This document shows, in pieces, positions 50,683-62,723 of a stretch of 64,000 bases of DNA. The DNA comes from an uncultured Pelagibacteraceae bacterium. GTDB lineage: Bacteria; Pseudomonadota; Alphaproteobacteria; Pelagibacterales; Pelagibacteraceae. Under the pieces are notes generated by a model. The model had not been told where the DNA came from and made no database searches. It saw only the letters and a list, made by a program, of their open reading frames with translations. The translations under genes were made by a program, and so were the position numbers. The number at the start of each line of letters is the position of its first letter. Position 1 is the first letter of the stretch. The DNA is taken from positions 45,580-109,579 of the forward strand of contig CACNTN010000005.1 of the NCBI GenBank assembly GCA_902623395.1, in the 5' to 3' direction.

Positions 50683-52035
50683 ATGTTTGAAAATTTAACA
50701 AATAAATTAGAAAATATTTTTTCTAAACTAAAAAGTGCTCCTTCCTTAACGGAAGAACAGGTAGATTCTGGCTTAAAAGAAATACGCTTAGCTTTATTAG
50801 AGGCTGACGTAGCGCTGCCAGTTGTTAAAGATTTCGTTGAAAATGTAAAACCAAAAGCTATTGGCCAGGAAATCATAAGATCAACTTCACCTGGTCAAAT
50901 GATAGTAAAGATTGTTTATGATGAACTAGTAAACATACTTGGTTCAAAGAATGAGGAGATTAATCTAAAAGCAGTTCCACCAGTTTCTATATTATTAGTA
51001 GGTTTACAAGGGTCAGGAAAAACAACTTCAGCCGCTAAATTAGCTAAGTTAATCGAAAAAAATCATAAAAAAAAAGTTATGCTTGTAAGTCTAGACGTTT
51101 ACAGACCTGCTGCTCAAGAACAATTAAAATTATTAGCAGAAAAAAATAATATACAAAATTTACCGATTATAGAAAAACAACAACCTATTGATATTACTAA
51201 AAGAGCACTCAACGCTGCAAATCTAAGTGGTTCAGACGTTATAATTTTTGATACCGCTGGTCGAACACAAATAGATTTACCTATGATGTCCGAGATTAAA
51301 CAAATTAAAGATTTAACAAAACCAGCCGAAACTATTCTAGTTGCTGACTCCTTAACTGGTCAAATAGCTGTAAACGTTGCAAAAGAATTTGATACAGCAG
51401 TCAACCTTTCATCAATTATTTTAACCAGAGTTGATGGAGATGCACGAGGTGGAGCCGCGTTGAGTATGAAACACATCACTGGCAAACCTATAAAATATAT
51501 TGGTGTTGGAGAAAAAGTTTCTGACTTTGAAATGTTTCACCCTGACAGGTTAGCTAATAGAATTCTTGGTATGGGCGATGTGGTTACGCTTGTTGAAAAA
51601 GCAGCGCAAGATTTAAGTGAAGAAAAAATTAAAGAAACTGAGGAAGAACTTAAACGAGGTATTTTTACAATGGACTCTTATCTTTCACAATTGAGACAAA
51701 TGAAAAAAATGGGTGGCATGGAAGGAGTTATGTCGATGTTACCTGGTGTAAATAAAATGAAAGCTAAAATGGATCAAGCTAACATAGATGAAAGAATGCT
51801 CATTGAAAATGAGGCTATCATTTTATCTATGACAAAAAATGAAAAAGAAAATCCAAAAATCATTAGTGGTTCTCGAAGAAAAAGAATTTCCCAAGGCGCT
51901 GGAGTAGATGTTTCCAAAATAAATAAGTTACTTAAACAATTTAAAATGATGTCAGATATGATGAAAAAGATGTCTCAAGGAAAAAAAATTCCATCTGGAA
52001 TGATCCCAGATGAAATGCTCAATAAACTAAAATGA
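50683..52035 (+). CDS. ffh: Signal recognition particle protein Ffh
   Basis: LLVGLQGSGKTTSAAKLA, DVYRPAAQEQL, DTAGRTQID, M-domain MKKMGGMEGVMSMLPG; ATG at 50683 (track start 50665 is GTG). Confidence 0.97.
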   Translation: MFENLTNKLENIFSKLKSAPSLTEEQVDSGLKEIRLALLEADVALPVVKDFVENVKPKAIGQEIIRSTSPGQMIVKIVYDELVNILGSKNEEINLKAVPPVSILLVGLQGSGKTTSAAKLAKLIEKNHKKKVMLVSLDVYRPAAQEQLKLLAEKNNIQNLPIIEKQQPIDITKRALNAANLSGSDVIIFDTAGRTQIDLPMMSEIKQIKDLTKPAETILVADSLTGQIAVNVAKEFDTAVNLSSIILTRVDGDARGGAALSMKHITGKPIKYIGVGEKVSDFEMFHPDRLANRILGMGDVVTLVEKAAQDLSEEKIKETEEELKRGIFTMDSYLSQLRQMKKMGGMEGVMSMLPGVNKMKAKMDQANIDERMLIENEAIILSMTKNEKENPKIISGSRRKRISQGAGVDVSKINKLLKQFKMMSDMMKKMSQGKKIPSGMIPDEMLNKLK

Positions 52036-52045
52036 AAGGTAAAAC

Positions 52046-52576
52046 ATGTTAAGAATAAGACTATCAATGGGAGGAGTAAGGAAAAGACCGATATACAAAA
52101 TAGTTATCGCTGATGGAAGATATCCACGAGACGGTAAATTTATTGAAAAAATTGGTTCTTACAATCCATTACTTCCAAAAGATAAAAAAGAAAGAATAAA
52201 GATAGAAGCTGAGAGAGTAAAATATTGGATGAGTAAAGGTGCTCAACCAACTCTTAGAGTTTCTAGACTTTTAGGTGAGCTCCAAATAATGCCAATGCCG
52301 AAGCCGGGAAATAATCCTCAAAAAGCTATTCCTAAAAAGGATAGAAAGAAAAGCGCTGAAGAAAGTAAGGATGCACCTAAAGCAGAAGCTAAGAAGGAAG
52401 AACCAAAAAAAGAAGAAGCTAAAAAGGAACAACCAAAAGCAGAAGCTAAGAAGGAAGAACCTAAAAAGGAAGAACCAAAAGCAGAAGCTAAAAAGGAAGA
52501 ACCTAAAAAGGAAGAACCAAAAGCAGAAGCTAAAAAGGAAGAGCCTAAAAAGGAAGAACCAAAAGATAAAAAATAA
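52046..52576 (+). CDS. rpsP: 30S ribosomal protein S16 with repetitive K/E/P/A C-terminal extension
   Basis: MLRIRLSMGGVRKRPIYKIVIADGRYPRDGKFIEKIGSYNP then (AEAKKEEPKKEEPK)n tail. Confidence 0.96.
   Translation: MLRIRLSMGGVRKRPIYKIVIADGRYPRDGKFIEKIGSYNPLLPKDKKERIKIEAERVKYWMSKGAQPTLRVSRLLGELQIMPMPKPGNNPQKAIPKKDRKKSAEESKDAPKAEAKKEEPKKEEAKKEQPKAEAKKEEPKKEEPKAEAKKEEPKKEEPKAEAKKEEPKKEEPKDKK
52382..52566 (+). repeat. In-frame ~42-bp tandem repeat (14-aa unit AEAKKEEPKKEEPK, ~4 copies)
   Basis: gcagaagctaa[ag]aaggaaga[ag]cctaaaaaggaagaaccaaaa repeated; first copy carries an extra 5-residue variant segment. Confidence 0.93.
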
Positions 52577-52587
52577 GGTTTTAAAAA

Positions 52588-53289
52588 ATGCTCGAAGTAC
52601 AAATATTTACTTTGTATCCAGATTTATATCCTGGGCTTTTAGATGTGGGCATCTATAAGAAAGCTAAGGAAAAACAAAAATGGAGTCTCAAAATTATAGA
52701 TATTAGAGACTATGCTTTTGATGATAATCGGACAGTTGATGACACGCCTTTTGGTGGTGGAAGCGGTATGCTATTAAAACCAGATGTAGTTGCATCTGCT
52801 TTAGATAAAAATATAAAATCTAAAGAAAAAATAATTTACTTATCTCCTAAAGGCAAAAGGTTAGAACAACGAGAAGTAAAATCTTTGAGTAAGCTTAAAA
52901 AAATAAATATTTTATGTGGTCATTTTGAAGGAGTTGATCAAAGACTTTTAGAGACACGAAATATTGAAGAATACAGTATAGGAGATTTTATTTTATCTGG
53001 AGGTGAGAGCGCATCATTTGTGTTTGTAGATGCATTAGTTAGACTTCTCCCAGGTGTCCTAGGCAATGCAAATTCTGCTAAAGATGAAAGTTTTGAGAAT
53101 AATCTTTTGGAGTATCCTCAGTATACTAAACCAAGAGACTGGGAAGGTAAAAAAGTGCCAGAAGTCTTATTTTCTGGCGATCATGCTAAAATAAAGGGGT
53201 GGCGTTTATCTCAATCTGAGGCTATAACACAACGCCAAAGACCTGATCTTTGGAAAAAATATTTAAAGAAAAAAAATGAAAAACATTGA
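52588..53289 (+). CDS. trmD: tRNA (guanine-N1)-methyltransferase
   Basis: [67 protein letters not shown]. Confidence 0.97.
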   Translation: MLEVQIFTLYPDLYPGLLDVGIYKKAKEKQKWSLKIIDIRDYAFDDNRTVDDTPFGGGSGMLLKPDVVASALDKNIKSKEKIIYLSPKGKRLEQREVKSLSKLKKINILCGHFEGVDQRLLETRNIEEYSIGDFILSGGESASFVFVDALVRLLPGVLGNANSAKDESFENNLLEYPQYTKPRDWEGKKVPEVLFSGDHAKIKGWRLSQSEAITQRQRPDLWKKYLKKKNEKH

Positions 53290-53785
53290 AGATATAAATA
53301 AAGCAGCAATTAAGAAAATAACAGCTAATAAGAAAATTACTGAATTTTCTCCAGGAGATACTATTAAAGTTGGTGTTAAAATTGTTGAAGGTAAAAGAGA
53401 ACGAATTCAGTATTTTGAGGGAGTTTGTATTGCAAAAAAGAACAGAGACTTAAACTCCTCTTTCACAGTAAGAAAAATTTCTTTCGGTGAAGGAGTCGAA
53501 AGAACCTTTGCGTTGTATAGCCCGAATGTAGATTCTATTAAAGTAATTCGATCAGGAAAAGTAAGACGAGCCAAACTATATTACTTAAGAGATAGAAAAG
53601 GTAAATCTGCTAGAATTGCAGAAAAGATCAAAAAGAAAATTGGTGTTGATGTATCTGTTAAACCAGAGGAACAAAAAGTTGTTTCAGTTGAGCCTGTAAA
53701 AGAAGTATCTAAAACTGAAGAACTGAAAAAAGAAGACAAAAAAGTCGAAGCTAAAGCCGAGAAGCAAACTAGCGAAAAAAAATAA
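53276..53785 (+). CDS. rplS: 50S ribosomal protein L19 with K/E/V-rich C-terminal tail
   Basis: [72 protein letters not shown]. Confidence 0.96.
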   Translation: MKNIEDINKAAIKKITANKKITEFSPGDTIKVGVKIVEGKRERIQYFEGVCIAKKNRDLNSSFTVRKISFGEGVERTFALYSPNVDSIKVIRSGKVRRAKLYYLRDRKGKSARIAEKIKKKIGVDVSVKPEEQKVVSVEPVKEVSKTEELKKEDKKVEAKAEKQTSEKK

Positions 53786-53791
53786 AATTAA

Positions 53792-55189
53792 ATGTCAAAA
53801 ACTCTATACGATAAGATATGGGAAAACCATCTTGTTCACGAGCAGAATGATGGCACTACATTAATTTATGTAGATCGTCATTTAGTTCACGAAGTTACAA
53901 GTCCCCAAGCTTTTGAGGGACTGAGATTGCAAAAAAGAAAAGTTAGAAGACCAGAATTAACTTTGGCTGTTCCTGACCATAATGTTCCTACCACTGATAG
54001 AACTAAAGGTATCGATGATGAGGAGTCAAGAATACAGGTAGAGACATTAAGAAGTAATTGCAAAGAGTTTGGTGTAAAGCTTTTTGATGTGAACGACAAA
54101 CGTCAAGGCATTGTTCACATTATAGGTCCTGAGCAAGGATTCACTCAACCTGGAACCGTTATAGTGTGTGGAGATAGTCATACTGCTACTCACGGTGCGT
54201 TCGGTGCTTTAGCATTTGGTATTGGAACCTCAGAGGTTGAACATGTACTTGCTACCCAAACCTTAATTCAAAAAAAATCTAAAAATTTTAGAATAAATGT
54301 GAACGGAGAATTACCCAAAGGTGTTACAGCTAAAGATGTAATTCTTAAAATCATAGGAACAATAGGTACAGCTGGTGGGACTGGATATGTTGTAGAATTT
54401 GCCGGTGCTGTTATACGTAACTTAAGCATGGAAGAGAGAATGACGGTTTGTAATATGACAATTGAAGCTGGGGCTAGAGCAGGATTAATAGCACCGGATG
54501 AAAAAACATTTAATTATTTAAAAAATAAATCAATGTCTCCCAAAGGAGAAGATTGGTTAAAAGCAGTAAAATTTTGGAAAACATTATATTCAGATAGCGA
54601 ATGTGAATTCGATAAAGAAATAAATATTGATGGCAAAGATATTGAGCCATTAGTTACTTGGGGAACTTCTCCACAAGATGTATCGCCCGTGACTGGTGTT
54701 GTACCTGATCCTGAAAAAGAAAAAAATGAAGATAGAAAAATGGCTATGAAGAGATCTCTAGAGTATATGGGACTTAAAGCTAATACTAAAATTTCAGATA
54801 TTAAAATAGATAAAATATTTATTGGAAGTTGCACAAATGGAAGAATAGAAGATTTAAGAGTTGCTGCAGAACTTTTAAGGGGTAAAAAAATTGCAAATAA
54901 TGTAAGCGCAATGGTTGTTCCTGGATCGGGATTAGTTAAGGAGCAAGCTGAAAAAGAGGGCTTAGATAAAATTTTTAAAGAAGCTGGATTTGAATGGAGA
55001 GAGCCTGGTTGTTCAATGTGCTTAGGAATGAACCCGGATCAATTAAAACCAAGAGAGAGATGTGCTTCAACATCTAATAGAAATTTTGAGGGTAGACAAG
55101 GACGAGGGGGAAGAACTCATTTAGTTAGCCCAGGCATGGCTATCGCTGCTGCGATCAATGGCCATTTAACAGATGTTAGAGAGATATAA
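53792..55189 (+). CDS. leuC: 3-isopropylmalate dehydratase large subunit
   Basis: [82 protein letters not shown]. Confidence 0.97.
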   Translation: MSKTLYDKIWENHLVHEQNDGTTLIYVDRHLVHEVTSPQAFEGLRLQKRKVRRPELTLAVPDHNVPTTDRTKGIDDEESRIQVETLRSNCKEFGVKLFDVNDKRQGIVHIIGPEQGFTQPGTVIVCGDSHTATHGAFGALAFGIGTSEVEHVLATQTLIQKKSKNFRINVNGELPKGVTAKDVILKIIGTIGTAGGTGYVVEFAGAVIRNLSMEERMTVCNMTIEAGARAGLIAPDEKTFNYLKNKSMSPKGEDWLKAVKFWKTLYSDSECEFDKEINIDGKDIEPLVTWGTSPQDVSPVTGVVPDPEKEKNEDRKMAMKRSLEYMGLKANTKISDIKIDKIFIGSCTNGRIEDLRVAAELLRGKKIANNVSAMVVPGSGLVKEQAEKEGLDKIFKEAGFEWREPGCSMCLGMNPDQLKPRERCASTSNRNFEGRQGRGGRTHLVSPGMAIAAAINGHLTDVREI

Positions 55190-55190
55190 A

Positions 55191-55799
55191 ATGGAAAAAT
55201 TTTCAAATTTAAAATCGATACCATCTTATTTGTCACTTCAGAATATTGATACTGATATGATAATTCCAAAACAGTTCTTAAAAACTATAAAAAGAACAGG
55301 ATTGGGTAAAAGCTTATTCTATGAAATGAGATATGATGAAAATGGAAAAATCATCAATGATTTTATTTTAAATAGAGAGCCTTATAACAAATCAAAAATT
55401 TTACTTACTGGAAAAAATTTTGGATGCGGTTCTTCAAGGGAGCATGCTCCTTGGGCTTTATCAGATTTTGGTATCAAGTGTGTTATTAGTTCTAGTTTTG
55501 CAGATATTTTCTATAACAATTGTTTTAAAAATGGAATTTTACCAATTAAAATTGATGATAAAGTGGTTTTAGAGCTTGCTGAATATTCAAAAAGAAAAGA
55601 GGAAATTGAAATAAATTTAGAAAAGCAAGAAATTAAATATGGAAATAAAGTTATTAAGTTTGAAGTAGATGCTTTTAAAAAGAAATGTTTAATAGAAGGT
55701 TTAGACGACATTGCCTTGTCCATGGAAAAAATCTCTCAGATAGATAATTTTGAAAAAAAACTTATAAAAGATAAGCCCTGGCTTCTAAAAAATGATTAA
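55191..55799 (+). CDS. leuD: 3-isopropylmalate dehydratase small subunit
   Basis: [35 protein letters not shown]. Confidence 0.97.
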   Translation: MEKFSNLKSIPSYLSLQNIDTDMIIPKQFLKTIKRTGLGKSLFYEMRYDENGKIINDFILNREPYNKSKILLTGKNFGCGSSREHAPWALSDFGIKCVISSSFADIFYNNCFKNGILPIKIDDKVVLELAEYSKRKEEIEINLEKQEIKYGNKVIKFEVDAFKKKCLIEGLDDIALSMEKISQIDNFEKKLIKDKPWLLKND

Positions 55800-56898
55800 A
55801 GTAAAAGATAGAAAACTTTTACTACTTCCTGGTGACGGTATTGGTCCTGAAGTAGTGAGAGAAGTTAGAAAAATCATAGAGTGGTTTAATAAAAATAAGT
55901 CATTAGATTTTATAATTGAAGAAGGATTAGTTGGCGGAGCATCTTATGAAAAGCATAAAAAACCAATTACAGATGAAGTTTTTTATAAAGCACTAGAGAG
56001 TGAAGCAGTAATATTAGGTGCTGTTGGAGGACCTAAGTACGATAATTTAGAATTCTCCAAGAGACCCGAAAGAGCTCTCTTAAAACTTAGAAAAGAATTA
56101 AAATTATTTGCAAATTTGCGGCCAGCGATATGTTTCAAACAATTGGTAGATGCGTCTTCGTTAAAACCTGAAATAATTTCTGGTTTGGACATAATGATTG
56201 TACGGGAGTTAACAGGAGGGATTTATTTTGGAGAACCAAGAGGAATAGAGCCAATCAAAAACAATGAGAGAAAAGGAGTAAATACCCATACTTACACCAC
56301 TAGTGAAATTCAAAGAGTAGCAAGAGTTGCTTTTGATTTAGCTAAAAAAAGAAAAAATAAAGTTACCTCTTGTGAAAAATCCAATGTAATGGAAGCAGGG
56401 GTTTTATGGAGAGAGGAAGTCCAGGCACTTAAAGATAAAGAATATAAAAAAATTGAACTCAGCCATATGTTAGCTGACAATTGTGCAATGCAATTATTGA
56501 GAGATCCAAAGCAATTTGATGTAATTGTTACCGATAACCTGTTTGGCGACATTCTTTCAGATGAAGCTGCGATGTTAACTGGATCTTTGGGTCTACTACC
56601 ATCCGCCTCGTTAGGAGCTAAAGATAAAAATGGAAAAATTAGATCAATGTATGAACCTGTTCATGGGTCCGCACCAGATATTGCTGGGAAAAATATTGCA
56701 AACCCTATTGCTACAATTTTAAGCTTATCGATGGCATTAAAATATTCTCTTGATTTAGATAAAGAGGCAGATCAATTAGATAAAGCTGTTCAAAATGTTC
56801 TTGATGATGGGTTAAGAACCAAAGATATAATGTCAAAAAACATGAAAGAGGTCTCCACTTCTGTTATGGGTGATGCAATTATAGCAAAATTAAAATAA
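55792..56898 (+). CDS. leuB: 3-isopropylmalate dehydrogenase
   Basis: [63 protein letters not shown]. Confidence 0.97.
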   Translation: MIKVKDRKLLLLPGDGIGPEVVREVRKIIEWFNKNKSLDFIIEEGLVGGASYEKHKKPITDEVFYKALESEAVILGAVGGPKYDNLEFSKRPERALLKLRKELKLFANLRPAICFKQLVDASSLKPEIISGLDIMIVRELTGGIYFGEPRGIEPIKNNERKGVNTHTYTTSEIQRVARVAFDLAKKRKNKVTSCEKSNVMEAGVLWREEVQALKDKEYKKIELSHMLADNCAMQLLRDPKQFDVIVTDNLFGDILSDEAAMLTGSLGLLPSASLGAKDKNGKIRSMYEPVHGSAPDIAGKNIANPIATILSLSMALKYSLDLDKEADQLDKAVQNVLDDGLRTKDIMSKNMKEVSTSVMGDAIIAKLK

Positions 56899-56910
56899 AG
56901 TAATAATTAT

Positions 56911-57903
56911 ATGAATTTTGCAATTATTGGAGCATCTGGAAATGTAGGAAGAAAAACAATTGAAATATTAGAGAAATCTAAAATTCCATTTAAAGAACTT
57001 TATTTAGTTGCTTCAAAAAATAGTGCTGGAAAAAAAATTAAATTTCGAGAAGAAGAAATTGTTATTGAAGACTTAGAAAGCTACGACTTTTCAAAAGCTC
57101 AAATAACTTTTTTTGCTGCTGGCAGCCAGATTGCCAAAGAGTGGGCTCCTAAAGCTGCAAAGAAAACTATAGTTATTGATAATTCTAGTTATTTCAGAAT
57201 GCAATCAGATGTTCCTTTAGTTGTTCCTGAAGTAAATGCTGAAGCATTAAACAAGCATAATAATATTATCTCAAATCCTAACTGTTCAACAATGCAGATG
57301 GTTCTCGCACTTAAACCTTTGCATGATGAATATAAAATTAACAGGGTTGTTGTTTCTACTTATCAAGCAGTATCTGGAGCAGGCAAAGCTTCAATGGATG
57401 AATTATTTGAGCAAACAAAAGATTATTTAGAAAATAAAAAAATTAAACCAAAAAATTTTACTAAACAAATTGCATTTAATTTAATACCACATATCGATAT
57501 TTTCGATAAAGATGGTTACACAAAAGAAGAATTGAAAATGACAAATGAAACGAAAAAAATTCTCGATAACGACATTGATGTTACAGCGACTTGTGTGCGG
57601 GTACCAGTAAGAACTGGACACTCTGAATCTATAAATATTGAATTTGATAATTTATATGATTTTGAAAATATTATTAAAGTTTTAAGCAATGCACCTGGGT
57701 GCAAAGTTATTGATGAAAGAAATGATGGTGGATATATTACACCATTTGAAGCTGAAGGCGATTATTCAACCTTTATCTCTCGAATCAGAAAAGATAATTC
57801 AAACGTAAAAGCTATTAACATATGGGTCGTGTCCGACAACTTATTAAAAGGAGCGGCTTTAAACACTGTTCAGATCGCTGAGCACTTAGTGAAAAAGTTA
57901 TAA
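56911..57903 (+). CDS. asd: Aspartate-semialdehyde dehydrogenase
   Basis: IIGASGNVGRKTIEILE, SNPNCSTMQMVLALKPLHDEY, STYQAVSGAGKASMDEL. Confidence 0.96.
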   Translation: MNFAIIGASGNVGRKTIEILEKSKIPFKELYLVASKNSAGKKIKFREEEIVIEDLESYDFSKAQITFFAAGSQIAKEWAPKAAKKTIVIDNSSYFRMQSDVPLVVPEVNAEALNKHNNIISNPNCSTMQMVLALKPLHDEYKINRVVVSTYQAVSGAGKASMDELFEQTKDYLENKKIKPKNFTKQIAFNLIPHIDIFDKDGYTKEELKMTNETKKILDNDIDVTATCVRVPVRTGHSESINIEFDNLYDFENIIKVLSNAPGCKVIDERNDGGYITPFEAEGDYSTFISRIRKDNSNVKAINIWVVSDNLLKGAALNTVQIAEHLVKKL

Positions 57904-57923
57904 CTTTAGTTTATAAATCTTGT

Positions 57924-58310
57924 ATGGAAGAAAAAAATAATCCTTTAAGCCCACATCTTCAAATCTATAAATGGCAAATTTCTTCTTTGCTCTCTATTAC
58001 GCATAGAATTGTTGGAGTAATAAATATAATCGCTATTACAATAATTTGTTTTTGGAGCTTGTCTCTATTACTTGGAGCAGAGAGTTATTTATTGATTAAC
58101 AATTTTTTTCAAAGCTTTTTTGGAAAATTTATGGCTGTTGGTCTTTGCTGGACTTTTAGCTTTCATATTTTAAATGAACTACGTCATTTATTTTGGGATT
58201 TAGGATATGGTTTTGATTTAAAAATTTCAAAGATCACCGGAGTTTTGGCTTTAGTTGGATCTTTTATACTTACAGTTTTATTTTATTTAATTGGAAAAAA
58301 TATTTTTTAA
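57924..58310 (+). CDS. sdhC: Succinate dehydrogenase cytochrome b556 subunit
   Basis: NPLSPHLQIYKWQISSLLSITHRIVGV; HxxNELRHLFWD. Confidence 0.94.
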   Translation: MEEKNNPLSPHLQIYKWQISSLLSITHRIVGVINIIAITIICFWSLSLLLGAESYLLINNFFQSFFGKFMAVGLCWTFSFHILNELRHLFWDLGYGFDLKISKITGVLALVGSFILTVLFYLIGKNIF

Positions 58311-58311
58311 T

Positions 58312-58638
58312 ATGCATATTTCTACAAAAAAATGGTTATTTACAAAAATAAGCTCCTTTGTGCTTATTCCCTTTATGATTTGGTTTATTTTAAATTTTGT
58401 TTCTGTTTATGAGAATGATTATCAAACAGTACTTCTTTTCTTCACTCAACAACCAACAAAAATTTTATTTTCAATTTTTATTGTAATAGCTTTCTTTTTT
58501 TCGGCTTTAACAATAGGTGAGATATTCGAGGACTATATTAAAGATCAAAAAATCAAAAATGTCGCAAATAAAGTATTGAATATATTTGCTATAATTATGC
58601 CTTTAATAACTATTATAGGAATATATAATTTATCATAA
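58312..58638 (+). CDS. sdhD: Succinate dehydrogenase membrane anchor subunit
   Basis: Small membrane ORF between sdhC and sdhA; ATG at 58312 just after sdhC stop. Confidence 0.88.
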   Translation: MHISTKKWLFTKISSFVLIPFMIWFILNFVSVYENDYQTVLLFFTQQPTKILFSIFIVIAFFFSALTIGEIFEDYIKDQKIKNVANKVLNIFAIIMPLITIIGIYNLS

Positions 58639-60413
58639 TGAGTGCGTATAAAATTATAGATCATGAATACGACATTGTAGTTTTAGGAGCTGGAGGATCT
58701 GGTCTTAGAGCTGCCGTTGGCCTTTCAGAAGCTGGATTAAAAACAGCTTGTATTTCAAAAGTATTTCCAACTAGAAGCCACACTTCAGCAGCCCAAGGAG
58801 GTATCTCGGCTGCACTTGGAAATATGGGAGAAGATGACTGGAGATGGCATATGTACGATACAGTAAAAGGCTCTGACTGGTTAGGTGATCAAGATGCTAT
58901 AGAATATTTATGTAAAGAGGCTCCAAGAGCAGTAGTTGAATTAGAAAGATATGGTGTTCCATTTAGCAGAACAGATGATGGAAAGATTTATCAAAGACCG
59001 TTTGGTGGAATGACAAAAAATTATGGTAATGGTACAGCTCAAAGAACATGCGCTGCAGCTGATAGAACGGGTCACGCAATTTTACACACTCTTTATGGTC
59101 AAGCATTAAAACATAACACAGAATTTTTTATTGAATATTTTGCATTAGATTTAATTATGAAAAATGGTGAGTGCAAAGGAGTTATCGCCTGGAACTTAAC
59201 AGATGGAACTATTCATAGATTTAGATCACACATTACAATAATTGCAACAGGTGGTTATGGTAAAGTTTATTATTCAGCTACCTCGGCGCATACATGTACA
59301 GGAGACGGTAACGCGATGGTATTAAGAGCTGGGTTGCCTTTACAAGATATGGAGTTTGTTCAATTCCATCCAACAGGTATTTATGGAGTAGGGTGTTTAA
59401 TAACCGAAGGTGCAAGAGGAGAAGGAGGTTTCTTAGTAAATGGAAAAGGTGAAAGGTTCATGGAACGGTATGCACCTAATGCAAAAGATTTAGCGTCAAG
59501 AGACGTAGTAAGCAGATCAATGGAGATGGAAATCAACGAAGGCAGAGGGGTTGGTAAGGATAAAGATCATATAAATTTACACTTAGATCATTTGGATAAG
59601 GAAGTTTTAGAGGAGAGGCTTCCTGGAATATCAGAGGCTGCAAAAACTTTTGCAAATGTTGATGTAAATAAACAACCAATACCAGTTGTACCTACAGTTC
59701 ATTATAATATGGGAGGTATTCCAACAAATTATAAAGCAGAAGTTTTAACTTTAAATGGTTCAGAAAAAACTGTTCCAGGACTTATGGCAATTGGTGAAGC
59801 AGCTTGTGTATCAGTACATGGCGCTAATAGATTGGGATCAAATTCATTAATAGACCTTGTGGTATTTGGAAGAGCAGCAGCTAAAAGAGCGGCAGAACTT
59901 GTAAAACCTGGAATGGCCCATGAAGAAGTATCTAGTTCAGAAACAGATAAATGTTTAGATAGGTTTGATAAAATTAGAAACTCCTCGGGAACTACTAAGA
60001 CAGCAGAATTGAGATTAAATATGCAAAAAACAATGCAATCAAAATGTGCTGTGTTTAGAACTGAAAAGACACTAAAAGAAGGCGTTGATCAAATTCGAAA
60101 GCCTTTTGAAGGAATTAAAGATATTTCAGTTAAAGATAAATCTCTACTTTTCAATACAGAATTAGTTGAAACTCTGGAGTTTGATAATCTAATTAGACAA
60201 GCATTGACTACTATGGACTCAGCTTATAGCAGAAAAGAAAGTAGAGGCGCACATGCAAGAGAAGATTATAATAAGAGGGATGATAAAAACTTTATGAAGC
60301 ATACTTTAGCTTGGCAAAATGACAAAAAAGTAGAAATAAAATATAGAGATGTTCACTCAAGAACCCTTACAAACGATGTTCAATACTTCCCACCAAAGGA
60401 GAGAGTTTATTAA
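58638..60413 (+). CDS. sdhA: Succinate dehydrogenase flavoprotein subunit
   Basis: [62 protein letters not shown]. Confidence 0.98.
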   Translation: MSAYKIIDHEYDIVVLGAGGSGLRAAVGLSEAGLKTACISKVFPTRSHTSAAQGGISAALGNMGEDDWRWHMYDTVKGSDWLGDQDAIEYLCKEAPRAVVELERYGVPFSRTDDGKIYQRPFGGMTKNYGNGTAQRTCAAADRTGHAILHTLYGQALKHNTEFFIEYFALDLIMKNGECKGVIAWNLTDGTIHRFRSHITIIATGGYGKVYYSATSAHTCTGDGNAMVLRAGLPLQDMEFVQFHPTGIYGVGCLITEGARGEGGFLVNGKGERFMERYAPNAKDLASRDVVSRSMEMEINEGRGVGKDKDHINLHLDHLDKEVLEERLPGISEAAKTFANVDVNKQPIPVVPTVHYNMGGIPTNYKAEVLTLNGSEKTVPGLMAIGEAACVSVHGANRLGSNSLIDLVVFGRAAAKRAAELVKPGMAHEEVSSSETDKCLDRFDKIRNSSGTTKTAELRLNMQKTMQSKCAVFRTEKTLKEGVDQIRKPFEGIKDISVKDKSLLFNTELVETLEFDNLIRQALTTMDSAYSRKESRGAHAREDYNKRDDKNFMKHTLAWQNDKKVEIKYRDVHSRTLTNDVQYFPPKERVY

Positions 60414-60415
60414 GA

Positions 60416-61192
60416 ATGGTTCAATTCAACTTACCTCAAAGTTCAAAAATAGAAGTTGGTAAGTATTACAAGGATGAGACAAATTCAAAAAATTTAAAAA
60501 AAGTAAATGTTTATAGGTGGGATCCATCTACAAAACAAAATCCTAGAGTCGATACTTTCGAAGTAGATATGGATAATTGCGGACCAAAAGTATTAGATAT
60601 TTTATTTAAAATAAAAAATGAAATCGATCCATCACTTACTTTTAGAAGATCATGCGCCCATGGAGTTTGCGGTTCATGTGCGATGAATATAGATGGAGTT
60701 AATACTTTAGCTTGCATTAAATCTCACACAGATATCAATGGAGATTTAAACGTTTATCCTTTACCTCACTTAAAAGTAGTAAAAGATTTAATTGGAGATT
60801 TAACCACACTTTACAAACAGTACGAGTCGATTAAGCCATGGTTGCAAACAGAACAAACTGGAACAGAAAAAGAAGAAATTAAACAGTCTCAAAAAGATAG
60901 AGAAAAATTAGATGGCTATTATGAATGTATATTATGTGCTTGCTGTTCTACCTCATGCCCAAGCTACTGGTGGAACGGTGACAAATACTTAGGCCCGGCA
61001 GTCTTATTACAAGCATATCGTTGGATCAATGATAGTAGAGACGGAGATAAAAAAGATAGACTTAAAAAAGTAGCTGACGAACTTAAGCTATATAGATGCC
61101 ACACGATTATGAATTGCACTAATTCTTGTCCAAAAGGATTGAATCCAGCAAAAGCTATTGGATCTATTAAGAAAATGCTTGCAACAAGTTAA
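60416..61192 (+). CDS. sdhB: Succinate dehydrogenase iron-sulfur subunit
   Basis: [42 protein letters not shown]. Confidence 0.98.
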   Translation: MVQFNLPQSSKIEVGKYYKDETNSKNLKKVNVYRWDPSTKQNPRVDTFEVDMDNCGPKVLDILFKIKNEIDPSLTFRRSCAHGVCGSCAMNIDGVNTLACIKSHTDINGDLNVYPLPHLKVVKDLIGDLTTLYKQYESIKPWLQTEQTGTEKEEIKQSQKDREKLDGYYECILCACCSTSCPSYWWNGDKYLGPAVLLQAYRWINDSRDGDKKDRLKKVADELKLYRCHTIMNCTNSCPKGLNPAKAIGSIKKMLATS

Positions 61193-61215
61193 AAGCTTAT
61201 TTATTCAATATCATC

Positions 61216-62709
61216 ATGAAAACTATTGAACACTTTGTTGGAGGCAAATTATTTAGCGGAGACTCTAAAAGGACAAGTAAAGTATTCAATCCAGCAACAG
61301 GTGAACAAAGTTCAGAAGTAAAACTCGCTTCATTAAAGGACGTAAATCAAGCAGTTGAAAATGCTAAGAAAGCATTTGAACCTTGGGCAAATACACCCCC
61401 CCTTCAAAGAGCTAGAATAATGTTCAAGTTTAAAGAATTAATTGAGAAAAATTCTGATGAGCTAACAAAAATCATAGTAGCTGAACACGGTAAAGTTTAT
61501 GAGGATGCAAGAGGTTCATTAACTAGAGGTTTAGAGGTAGTTGAATATGCTTGTGGTATTCCTCAAATGCTTAAAGGAGAGTTCACAGAAAATGTAGGAA
61601 CCAATGTCGATAGTTGGTCTGTGAGACAACCGTTGGGAGTTTGCGCAGGGATTACACCTTTTAATTTTCCCGCAATGGTTCCGATGTGGATGTTTCCTAT
61701 GGCTATTGCTTGTGGGAATACATTTGTCTTAAAGCCATCTGAAAAAGATCCGTCATGTTCAATGCGATTAGCAGAACTTTTGAAAGAGGCTGGTATTCCT
61801 GATGGAGTTTTCAATGTTGTAAACGGAGATAAAGAGGCTGTAGATGCTTTAATAAATAATAAAGACGTAGTTGCTATGAGCTTTGTCGGCTCCACACCAA
61901 TTGCTAAATATATTTATGAGAACTGTGCAAAAAATGAAAAAAGAGTACAAGCTCTTGGTGGCGCCAAAAACCATTGTGTTGTGATGCCTGATTGTGATTT
62001 AGACCAAGCTGTTAACGGATTAATGGGAGCAGCTTATGGATCAGCCGGTGAAAGGTGTATGGCTCAATCAGTAGCAGTTGCAGTTGGCGGTATAGGAGAT
62101 AAACTTGTGAGCTCTTTGGCAAAAAAAGTTGAGTCATTAAAAGTTGGTCCTGGTATGGATAAACAATCTGAAATGGGACCACTAGTTACAAAAGAACATT
62201 TAGAAAAAGTAAAAGGTTATGTAGATATTGGCGTGAAAGAGGGAGCCAAATTAGTTGTAGATGGAAGAAAATTTAAATTACAAGGTTATGAAAACGGTTA
62301 TTATATGGGCGGATGTTTGTTTGATCATGTAAAAAAAAATATGAGGATTTACAAAGAAGAAATATTCGGACCAGTACTGTCAGTAATAAGAGCTAGAGAT
62401 TTTGATGAGGCGTTGCAGTTAGTTAATGATCATGAATTTGGAAATGGTGTGAGCATTTTTACTAGAGATGGAGACTCTGGTAGGACATTTGCAAATAAAG
62501 CTAAAATTGGAATGGTTGGAATAAATATACCAATTCCAGTGCCAATGGCCTTTCATAGTTTTGGAGGATGGAAGAGATCTTTATTTGGAGACCAACACAT
62601 GCATGGGCCAGAAGGCGTTAGATTTTACACAAAATTAAAAACAATAACTTCAAGATGGCCATCTGGATTAAGATCTGATCCTGAGTTCATAATGCCAACT
62701 ATGAAATAA
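61216..62709 (+). CDS. mmsA: Methylmalonate-semialdehyde dehydrogenase (CoA-acylating)
   Basis: [54 protein letters not shown]. Confidence 0.95.
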   Translation: MKTIEHFVGGKLFSGDSKRTSKVFNPATGEQSSEVKLASLKDVNQAVENAKKAFEPWANTPPLQRARIMFKFKELIEKNSDELTKIIVAEHGKVYEDARGSLTRGLEVVEYACGIPQMLKGEFTENVGTNVDSWSVRQPLGVCAGITPFNFPAMVPMWMFPMAIACGNTFVLKPSEKDPSCSMRLAELLKEAGIPDGVFNVVNGDKEAVDALINNKDVVAMSFVGSTPIAKYIYENCAKNEKRVQALGGAKNHCVVMPDCDLDQAVNGLMGAAYGSAGERCMAQSVAVAVGGIGDKLVSSLAKKVESLKVGPGMDKQSEMGPLVTKEHLEKVKGYVDIGVKEGAKLVVDGRKFKLQGYENGYYMGGCLFDHVKKNMRIYKEEIFGPVLSVIRARDFDEALQLVNDHEFGNGVSIFTRDGDSGRTFANKAKIGMVGINIPIPVPMAFHSFGGWKRSLFGDQHMHGPEGVRFYTKLKTITSRWPSGLRSDPEFIMPTMK

Positions 62710-62723
62710 TAAAAAAGGATATA

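Noticed and set aside
52382-52566. Possible CRISPR-like repeat array
   Set aside because: Repeats are contiguous, in frame and without unique spacers.
52318-52602. Antisense ORF rich in SSFLGSSFLASAFG repeats
   Set aside because: Mirror image of the rpsP tail repeat; antisense frame kept open by composition, not an independent gene.
52371-52658. Plus-strand KRKNQKQKLKRKNL repeat ORF overlapping rpsP and trmD
   Set aside because: Alternative frame of the same 42-bp repeat; crosses two well-supported genes.
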